From Apus apus (taxonomy: Eukaryota > Chordata > Aves > Apodiformes > Apodidae), in NCBI RefSeq assembly GCF_020740795.1, contig NC_067286.1, positions 13,960,633-14,024,632 of the forward strand: a DNA stretch of 64,000 bases, read 5' to 3'. The translations under genes were made by a program, and so were the position numbers. Of the stretch, positions 14,579 through 64,000 are shown piece by piece. The notes under the pieces are model-generated. The model made no database searches. It saw nothing but the letters and a program-made list of their open reading frames with translations, and was not told the origin of the DNA. Numbering within the stretch: position 1 is the first letter of the stretch; each line of letters opens with the position of its first letter.

Positions 14579-16382
14579 TCACAACGGAACGTTTCACAAA
14601 AACAGTAGTCTACTTTCCTGTGTTTAAGTGACTTGTGATTCTAATGATGGAATGGAGTAAGTCTCAAAAGCAACAAGTGAGCAGGAAATATAGCTAGTTA
14701 GTTATATAGATTATTTACAGGCTATATACTAAATTAAAAATATGCAGAAGATGACTAATAAAACTGGGACCTGGGATTTGTTAGCGCCCATTAGAATCAA
14801 CCCAGTTTCTAACATTCAAGATATTCTTAGCTTTTAAATTGTATTAATTCCTACAAAATTGGACCGTGAATATTTTAGGCACCAGGAGATTCAAGTTTAC
14901 TTCTCTCTTCTGTATTGAAGAGAGATTGGTCAGTAGCAGGGAAAGGAAAATCAGGTTCTGAAATAGGTTTTAACGTTGGGTATAGAGAAGGCTTCGCCCA
15001 TGTTGTGTCTGTGTTCATAGTTGCATATTTTACTTTAAAATTTCACTCTAGTTGTAGTCAGTGGTGATAGTCTGTCTTGCTTCAAGATTTAGTACTAAAG
15101 AAAAGTGTGCAACTCTATAGCTTTGCTTAGACAGAACTGGGTAAGGTGAATAAAAAGGCCACACATGTAGTTCAGAAACAATAAAGTTAAAATCTAGTGT
15201 TCCATGGAGTTACAGATTTTTAGTGAAATGCATTCTTACTTGGAGTGGGAAACAGTGTTGCTGTGAACTGCTAGAAAAAATAAATTAAGTTCCTCTCTCA
15301 AAGCTCTGTTAATGCAACTCATTTCTGGCCTGTGATTCATTCAGCAATTGTGCTTTTTAACTAGAAGCCATCCTTTACATGGAGGTACAGGTCAGTAATT
15401 TAGGTGCAAGTGCTACTTTCCATTTAGTGTTTGAATCTGTTCCTCATTTCATCATTGCACTATTTAAGAGTTATAGCAATGAAAACACTTCAAAACACTG
15501 AGAAGCTGGGCACACTTGCTACAGCACTGCATTCAGCCAGTCTTCATTCCATTTTTGGAGGTCATGGGTAGAAGATGAGAATAGAAAAAAATTATGTAAG
15601 TTGCACTAACTGTGAAGATCAGTATAAATGTTATTATTTGTAAATAACACATCTCAGGAAAAGGCTTCCAGTAGGACCTGGATCAGATACCAGAACGTTT
15701 CCCCTTGTTAAGGAGCTGAAAGTTAACATGTATACGTATTTAAATACCAGAAATGAGGTAAAAGAGAAGCATTTGAATTATAAGGCACCATTATTTACAA
15801 CTTCCATTAATGGCATTCACTCCAGTAAGTCTTAGGGAAGCATCTGGGATTAAATGCAACACTAAGGATTTTTTCCAGCCTTTCAATCTTCATTTCTACA
15901 AGTGTGTGTGAAGCCACCAAAATTTTACCTGTTGTTGCTTCTGTGATGTCTAATTAGTAGAGTGATGTAATCCTAAAAACATGTCATTTCTTTGATGTTC
16001 TCCAGCATCATGCCATGGATGATCCAACACAGGTAACCAAAATTAAAAGCAAAAATGCACTATATCCACAGGCCTAATGATTAAGCTATGGTTTAACAAA
16101 CCACCATGGCCCAACTCTTCATGTCACTGTCATGGATGGTTTAAAAACCCCTTCCTTTACCCACAATTCAAACATTTACAGTGATGGTTTGATAACATTG
16201 CATAAGCATAAACCAGGTTTTCTAGAAATCCTCCACGTTAAGCTACATAAACATTGGTCCAACATACCTGCTGAAATGCGGAGTCTCTCATTTTAAGATG
16301 TACAGGTTATCTTCAAGTAGGAAGATGAACAAAGCACAAGTGAATACAATTGTTCTAGTCTTACTCAGGTGTAGAAATGAGT

Positions 16383-57182
<40,800 letters not shown>

Positions 57183-57268
57183 GCCGCAAGAGCAGATGTC
57201 CATTTAAAAAAGCAACACTTCCCTTGTACTGGTTGTCCACCCTTGGCTTCAAGATAGTTTTAGCAGAT
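57183..57268 (-). other. PIK3C2A: PIK3C2A 5'UTR portion of the first coding exon
   Basis: The acceptor ccttttcag ends at 57269, so this exon starts at 57268 with 86 nt before the MAQ start. It contains an in-frame ATG at 57203 (MDICSCG). A further noncoding exon must exist upstream, because no promoter-like sequence is seen here. Confidence 0.8.
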
Positions 57269-60200
57269 CTGAAAAGGAAATTAAACATTAGAAACGTGTA
57301 AAAGAAATCTTACACGGAGAACTGCTAAATCATGTATCACTAATCAATGAGGTTGCACACAGACTTCTGAAACCCAGGACACTGAGGTGTTTTTCTTTTT
57401 GGAGTCAAACTTGAAAAGAGAAGACACACAACTAAATGCACTAACTTAGAACTCTATGAGACCCATATATTTTACTATATTTATTACTAGTACTTACCAG
57501 TAGATAGAATAAGTACTCAAGTTTCTTTCTGGACCGCTAAACCTAAGACACAGAAAAGCTACATTCAGGTACCTAACTACTTTCATATTTGACCAATTCT
57601 GCACACTCAGCCAGGTTCAATCTCAGAAGTAGAAAACGGACTAAAGACTATACAAATACCTAACATTGATAAAACATGTAATTAAGAGAATTTCCAGTTT
57701 ACTTCAATTAAAAAACCTGCAGGCCTATCAAACTGCTGTACCATGATTATAATGGTCATAATGATGCTGAATGATCTCCTTTCCTTTGGGAAGTGTCATC
57801 ATACTTTACCCTCTTAACAAGAGAAATAATGCTCATGGAACACTAATTCTTGGACACGCAAAATAAGGGATTTAAGTACAGCTGTTCATTAATTAATCCC
57901 TTTAACAGCCCCTTAAAGGAAGTTGTCATTCACCACGAAAGTGACATCATACATTTTCAATTCCAATCTGCTCAGTACTATTATACAACTTCCAATATTC
58001 ACCACAATATCTATGTCTTTATTAAAATAACCTTCCAAGAGATTACCACAAAACCTATGTTATTTTTAAATATTATTTCTACTTTAGTCTACAGCTTTTA
58101 CACACAGACAGGTTAGACTTGAGTTCAGGAGATAAGATGTCTTCCAGCAACAGCTAATAAGCATACCAAGGAGTGAGATAAAAATCATTAATAATGAGCT
58201 TCTGCTAGAAGAATTAAAGAGCAATCCTCATTAAAACACAGATCCACTGAACTAGATGGGCCCTTTAGATGTAAATCATCACGTTCAAGTCATGCAACAA
58301 TCTACAAATTCAGAGAGTTCTCTGCAGCAAATAATGTACAAAACTGAAAAGTCTTTATGTTCCCTTGCTATTTACACCCTTTAGATGTTGGGGTTTTTTT
58401 CCTTGAATCAGATCAGACATATGTGCTTTAAACAAACTGATTGTTCACCTGTGGACTCACCACATACACACTAAGATTGTTAACAGATTTCTAACAGATT
58501 TCTTAAATTCTTTAAGACTCTGTCCAAGCTTTTATCTACTTCCTCTCAGTGGCTTATACTATGAAGGACAGACATCATTATGAAAGGTTCTATACATTTC
58601 AGCTAAGTCTTAAAATATGAATTCAGGCAAAACCCCTGTCGCAAGCCGGTACTGGGCAAGATTAAGTAAGAGCTGATGTTACACATACCAAGACAAAATT
58701 TAAACAAAAGAGGGTTTCTCCAGAAAGACTGAAACAGTGACAGACTAACAAAGTTATATAACCCTGAAAACCACACAACTGAAGTCCTGGTGAATGAAGT
58801 CTTAAGGAAGAGCTTTGGAGGTTACTAGTATGTATCCCTTCCATGAGATAACAATATGCAACACAGATGAAGTCTACAGAAAAAAGCAGACACTAAATAC
58901 TTTTCCATACAATATATCAAGCTGTGGAGTTTGACATTCATCAAAGCCACAACTATCACAATCAGAAAGAAGCCCTGTCCTATCTACTGCCTATTTGCGC
59001 AGCTGAGTGCTGAACCCAATCAAGAAAGTGTTCAAAAAAAAACCCCAAACCAAACCACAACAAACCCCAAACTTTTTTGCTGGGTTCCTTTATAGACAGT
59101 GCAGGTAGGTCCTGGTCACATCTACAGCACAGCTGTGGCCTTCGGTGCCATTCAGTTATTTACTATCCTCCTGTTAGTAGGACAGTCATTCTAAACCTTC
59201 TCCTGAAGATGTACTGAGAATTTTGTAGATGGTCTAAGCCTACTAGCCACAGATAACCACCTAACTAGAAGTCTAAGACACTTCACACCAACTGCTTAGA
59301 CTGCCTGGACAGCTAAGCAAGCTTTAATCACTTCATTAACTTACAGCTGATTAAAATTGTTATGTCAAATTCTCAGATGCAGGAACACTGTGACTTATGA
59401 AGTCCTCTCAAAAATTCCTGTGTGGCTTTTCCAAGAAGCAGTAGCATGAGTTAAGAGCAGTTCTCAGTCTTGTTACCTAAGGATTCTAAATAGAGGCGAT
59501 TTTTTTTCCCTGAATGCTATAAAAAAAAAAAAACTGAAATAGAATCATACTTTGAAGCTATTCAGAACTGTCTGGGATACAGCTTTGAAGCATATTATCA
59601 ACACACTGGTGTTACTTGATAACTACAGCAGCAAGTGATCTTTTTTCTTAAGGAAAAAATATAAAAATTACATGATCTCCAAACTGTAACAATAACACAA
59701 TAACACTGGCTTCTTAAAAAACCAGGAAGCCTCATTTTTCTGCTGAAATTGACAGTTTTGACCTCCATACTCATCAATGAGTCTCCTACTCTCAAGAAAT
59801 CACTGTTCCACAAAGTCACAGCTGCAGATAAACATACATTCCTTAGCACTCAGAAACATGGTGCACTGGTACTGCAGCACATTCACTCACAACATCTTGA
59901 GAATCCTCATCACTCAATAAGTGCTTATTTTACAATGTCACATCAAAGTGCTGCATTTTAGTCAGTGTATGATTGCACACATGCACTGACAAGGCCAGTA
60001 ACCACTACTGTCCAAGACAGAATAATTTTATTATTAGTGGAAATCTGGAAAGCTGAATTTTATTTTTATTTTTTACAAGACAGTCACATCAGTATTCATA
60101 AATACGGCAATTAAATTAGGCCTAAGTCCTGTCACTGGAAAACTTCTAAAGCCAAATCAGTAGATAAATTTCTGGAAAGTTTTATAAACAGACTGCAGTT

Positions 60201-63200
60201 TTCCAACAGTTTGAAGCTAAAAACCATTATGATAAATGTGATACAACTGTAATAGTTTTAACAAAACTTTATCCTGCATGCCAGTTTTAAACAGCAAATT
60301 TACATGATAAAACATTAGAAGAAAAGCTCCCCAGGCATAAGCATGATTAAAATACAGACCTTCTTTTAACTGCTAGGTACACCACCTCAGCTGACATTTC
60401 CACACAAGTTTAGCTTCGCTTTGAACTTCTGACTTTGTAGCCATCTAAGTTCAAAGGCAGAGTGAGCAGAATTTAAACTTCTCCAACATTTACAGAGAAG
60501 TGCAAATTCCATTTGGTCCATCTATCAGCAGGGAATTCCTCTCAAGGACTCAAAAGAATATGTTTTAATTCAATTCCCAGAAACAGAAAAAACAAGTATC
60601 TGAACCATTACTGACCATACCATAGGAATTCACAAGAAGTTTGCAACAACTGGAAGCCACCACGAGACCTAGAAGGCAACCGTCAAGAGTCAGGATTGTT
60701 CTCATCTCAACTGCAGCACACTATTTCAAGGAACAGTAATAATCAGTTTTCAACTGTCAATCTGTTCACCTTCAAGAGAAAAAAACTCTCAAAAAATGGG
60801 TCAAATGCTTTTTTCTTTAAAAAAACAACCACACAAAAAACCCCAACCAACAAAAACAACCTAGAAGCAACTGAAGGGATAACAGAAATTTGAATTACAC
60901 CACTTATTTCTCCCCTAAATTTGACATTAAATGGACACATCCACACTTTATACAAAGTCATATTTACACTGCCCTAGCAGTAACTCACCATTACTGTCTG
61001 CTTTGTTTAAAAGCAGATCTAAAAATCTCAACTACCCAATTTATCTACAGCCTTGATGAAAGGTAATCTGTTTCTTGGAGTGAGATTCAGTTAAGTTTAA
61101 GCAATATTTTCTTAAAGTATTCAAACAGAAGTGATCAGACGATGCAGACCTCTTTTCCTGCCTCCAGTCTAGCACTTGCCCTAAGAGCAATGCTTCCTTG
61201 ATGGCAATTATGAATAAACGTATTTAGAGGCCCTAAAGTTACCTTACTCAGTCAAGTACCTGTGCAATATTATTTAATCAAATACTGCCCATTATTCATT
61301 ATTTCAAAGGAGAAAAATGGTCTTTTTAAAAACATAATGCAGCAATGAAATACATTAAGAACCAAGGAACAATCTAACCATCTCCTTCAGATCAAAGCCT
61401 CTACATGGAATGGAAATTAACTTAAAACCAGATTTTCACTTACAGAGGCTTACAAAAAGAAAAAAAACAAGTATTCTGGTGAGAAACTTCAGAAGAATCA
61501 ATAGAGGGTATTACATCTCTGCCAGGACAAAGACTCCCAAAATATAAATTATTTTCCTATCTTAATGAGCAAGGGATGTCTTTACTAGAGATAAATCCCG
61601 TTATCTTACGCAGATGTGATCTCACCATCTGCTGATGTACATGTTAACCTTCTTCCCTACTTAAGATAAGTTGCACAATGATTTTCTTTAAAAAAACCCA
61701 AGGCTTTTAACATCCTATTTATAATTTGTTCTAGTGCTAAACAAGCACAGAAGATACCATTTAGCAATTCATTTCTAAGAAATACTTACTAGTTATCGCA
61801 ACTCAGTACACATAAATTCTCTAAAGTCCAAGCACTAAATACAGAAGCAATGATAACAAGTCAGACCACTTCCTGTGTTCCTTACAAAGCAAGGCCTGAC
61901 GCAGAGTAACAAGAGCTTCCTCAAAACAAGTGTAATTTTCACAACAATTCCTGCTTATTTTGCCAATAATGAAAGTATTAGATATTTGCCTAATATTGAA
62001 CGATAGCGAACTTCAGAATTAACACATTTTGCTTGCTTGAATACCAGAGACTGTGGAATTTTTATGGGATAACAGGGAAAACTTAGCAAAGTAAGACAGC
62101 AGCAATACACTATGGAAAGTACTAATCATCTGGAAAGGAATTTACATCAAGACATTTGCCACAGCAGGAAAACTGCTCAGCAAGAAAAAAAACACAAGAC
62201 CTTTGATGTTCAAAAGCCCTCTTTGCCAGATGTGTTCCAATTGCTCCACATTGAGAAACAACTGAAGAGGTACTTAAAGAAGTCATGTCATGAGTAAGTC
62301 CAAAATGTTTTACAATACTGTTAGGTTTAAAGTAGAAGTTGTAATGTGTGCAAAAGTAGTCCTGAAAGGCTAGTGTTTCAGGTATACAGTTATATCACAC
62401 TGTTTTTCCACTAAAAACTTAGTAGCTTCTCTAATCCAGTTGTTTCAGCAAAATTAGAAAATGCCGCCTTGCGGGTATAAAGACTGAATCTGTTTTGGGT
62501 CAGATCTACAGAATCTTCCAAGAATTTCACTAGCTTAAATACAGGTGCAATTTTTAATTGGTCACAAACTCTGAACCAGCACTCATTTCTGTTTTGGTCA
62601 AATCATTCAGCTTGCAAATTCCTGAGCAGCTGCAATAAGACCAGCAGCTGCATCTCTTAACTTTGATTCTGAAAAATTCATCTACATCTAAAAAGTACAA
62701 TTTAATCACAAAACCTCTGATTTTGAAAGCTAGATAAGAATAGGGCATTTCCCATACCAAACAGGAAGCCTCCAAGAATGCTTCAAGACCTTTCAATATT
62801 GATAACAAATCCCTTGATAAATTCAGCCTTGGCTGCTTCAGTGCTTATAAAAACACTTATGAACTCTTCTGCTTCGAACAATTTTTATCCATGACACTGT
62901 GCAGAAGACTGTTAGTAGATGGGGCATAGTTTTTAATGGTAGAATCTTGGTTTGTTTTTTTTTATCAATGCTGCAAGAGAGATAAAGAGTGGAAGAGTCC
63001 ATCATGGTGTTCCAGCCAGTCTTGGTGTAGGCAGCTACAGCAACCTACAGATCATAAGTTTTTCACTGCCACAAGTGCTCTTCCCCTTCTTGAACCAGTG
63101 GTTTGTACCATTAGCCACTGCAAGCCACTCCAACAGTAAATGTGGATACATGCAAATTTGGTTCAGTATGTTTGCAAGCTTCTACAGTGTATTTGTGCTG

Positions 63201-64000
63201 TTACATTCCTCCCCTCAAATTTCAAACCCAATTACCATTTCACTTCAGTCTGTTGAAGAGATAGGGATCTTAAAGATCATTACATTCCATATAAGCTTCA
63301 TAAAAACAAGCAACCCAAGACCATCAAGAACTCTGAGTGTCACAGCTAGAAGAAAACAGTAGCATGAGCTCATACTATTGGACACCACAGATTTATTACC
63401 AGGACAACCTTTATAAATGCTTGAATCATGGCAAGAAGTCCTTAAAGCCAGGCAGCTGAAGACACAAATCAACAGGAAACCTGACACCAGTTTCATCAGC
63501 TGTAAAGCTACTCTCCAACTTTGGCATCTCCATATTTCTCCTGATTTTATTTACAGCTCTCAAACAGCATACTTGCAATTCTGTTCCTGCCCAGTGTTTT
63601 CTGGATACAGATACGAGAAAAAGCAATAATGAAACTGATGGCATTCCAGGCTATTTAATTCTGATACACTTGGCCAAGATTTTTTTTTTCACTCCTTACA
63701 GCCAAGCCTATTACCGGCATTGTTTGACAAAGGCAAAGAATTTTAGTTCTGTTGCAATGTTTCTCCTTACAGAATAATACTTTCATATCCATTCCTTCTG
63801 TGTCAGAACTTTTTACTGGTTCTTTTGCTTTTCAGCTACCTCTAAAGTTGTGCTTTCTCCACGTCACCCTTAAGATTCACACTCTTTTCCACCAATCCCT
63901 CTTTTCAAAGGGTATTTGAAAACACTAATGTAATACAGAGTTCTCCAGAGAATCAACATTAGCTACTGTCTTAGGGTTTGTGTTTGTATGTTTGTTTTGT
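57269..64000 (-). other. PIK3C2A: First PIK3C2A intron (partial), no exon or promoter seen
   Basis: AT-rich to the window edge, with no CpG island, no promoter-like stretch and no recognisable exon. Adenine/cytosine-rich low-complexity patches are at 59031-59075 and 60817-60862. The noncoding first exon and promoter therefore lie past 64000. Confidence 0.75.
59031..59075. repeat. A/C-rich low-complexity patch
   Basis: Runs of A and C with no G or T over most of its length. Similar patches are at 60817-60862 and 45378-45417. Nothing suggests function. Confidence 0.6.

Larger units (their letters stand above)
13510..16382 (-). other. PIK3C2A: PIK3C2A 3'UTR (about 2.9 kb)
   Basis: From the TGA to the distal poly(A) signal there is no further exon. 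The segment is AT-rich until it enters the CpG island at its far end. It contains two TGTAAATA (Pumilio-type) elements on the transcript strand at 14712-14719 and 15792-15799. A long A-rich tract (T-rich on the plus strand) lies at about 14036-14060. The length is similar to what is known for vertebrate PIK3C2A. The end point is inferred from the signal at 13531. Confidence 0.75.

Overview
The window is vertebrate, almost certainly avian, nuclear DNA. It holds two intron-containing protein genes that match RPS13 and PIK3C2A exon by exon, a CpG island, and several truncated CR1 retroposons, the dominant interspersed repeat of birds. The compact introns also fit a bird. I cannot fix the species. 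The solo LTR in a PIK3C2A intron may help identify the lineage. Gene calls rest on conceptual splicing by eye and on remembered vertebrate proteins; no search was run.

Layout. Positions 1-9190 are intergenic. They hold a CR1 copy (1940-2450), a short CR1 tail (8391-8440), a G-rich tract (5700-5725), a 34-bp tandem duplication (7527-7592) and a convergent pair of CTCF-like motifs (7860-7926). I found no gene there. Positions 9190-13406 are RPS13 on the minus strand: six exons, 151 residues, a 5'TOP-type start in a CpG island, and an AATAAA signal 25 nt past the stop. Intron 3 carries a decayed copy of the U14 (SNORD14) snoRNA. Positions 13510-57268 are PIK3C2A on the minus strand: 32 coding exons, 1693 residues and a 3'UTR of about 2.9 kb. 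Its introns hold three sense/antisense CR1 copies plus one intron-2-type copy and a 973-bp solo LTR. Positions 57269-64000 look like the first PIK3C2A intron; its promoter and noncoding first exon lie beyond the right edge.

How the genes sit together. Both genes read leftwards in tandem. The predicted PIK3C2A cleavage site is only about 100 bp upstream of the predicted RPS13 start, so termination of a long, regulated lipid-kinase gene abuts the promoter of a highly expressed ribosomal-protein gene. The products act in unrelated pathways: 3-phosphoinositide synthesis in clathrin/endosomal traffic, and the small ribosomal subunit.

I found no new biological system. The observations most worth checking are the decayed U14 in RPS13 intron 3, the GC-AG last intron of PIK3C2A, the CTCF-like pair, and the inverted CR1 pair within one PIK3C2A intron.
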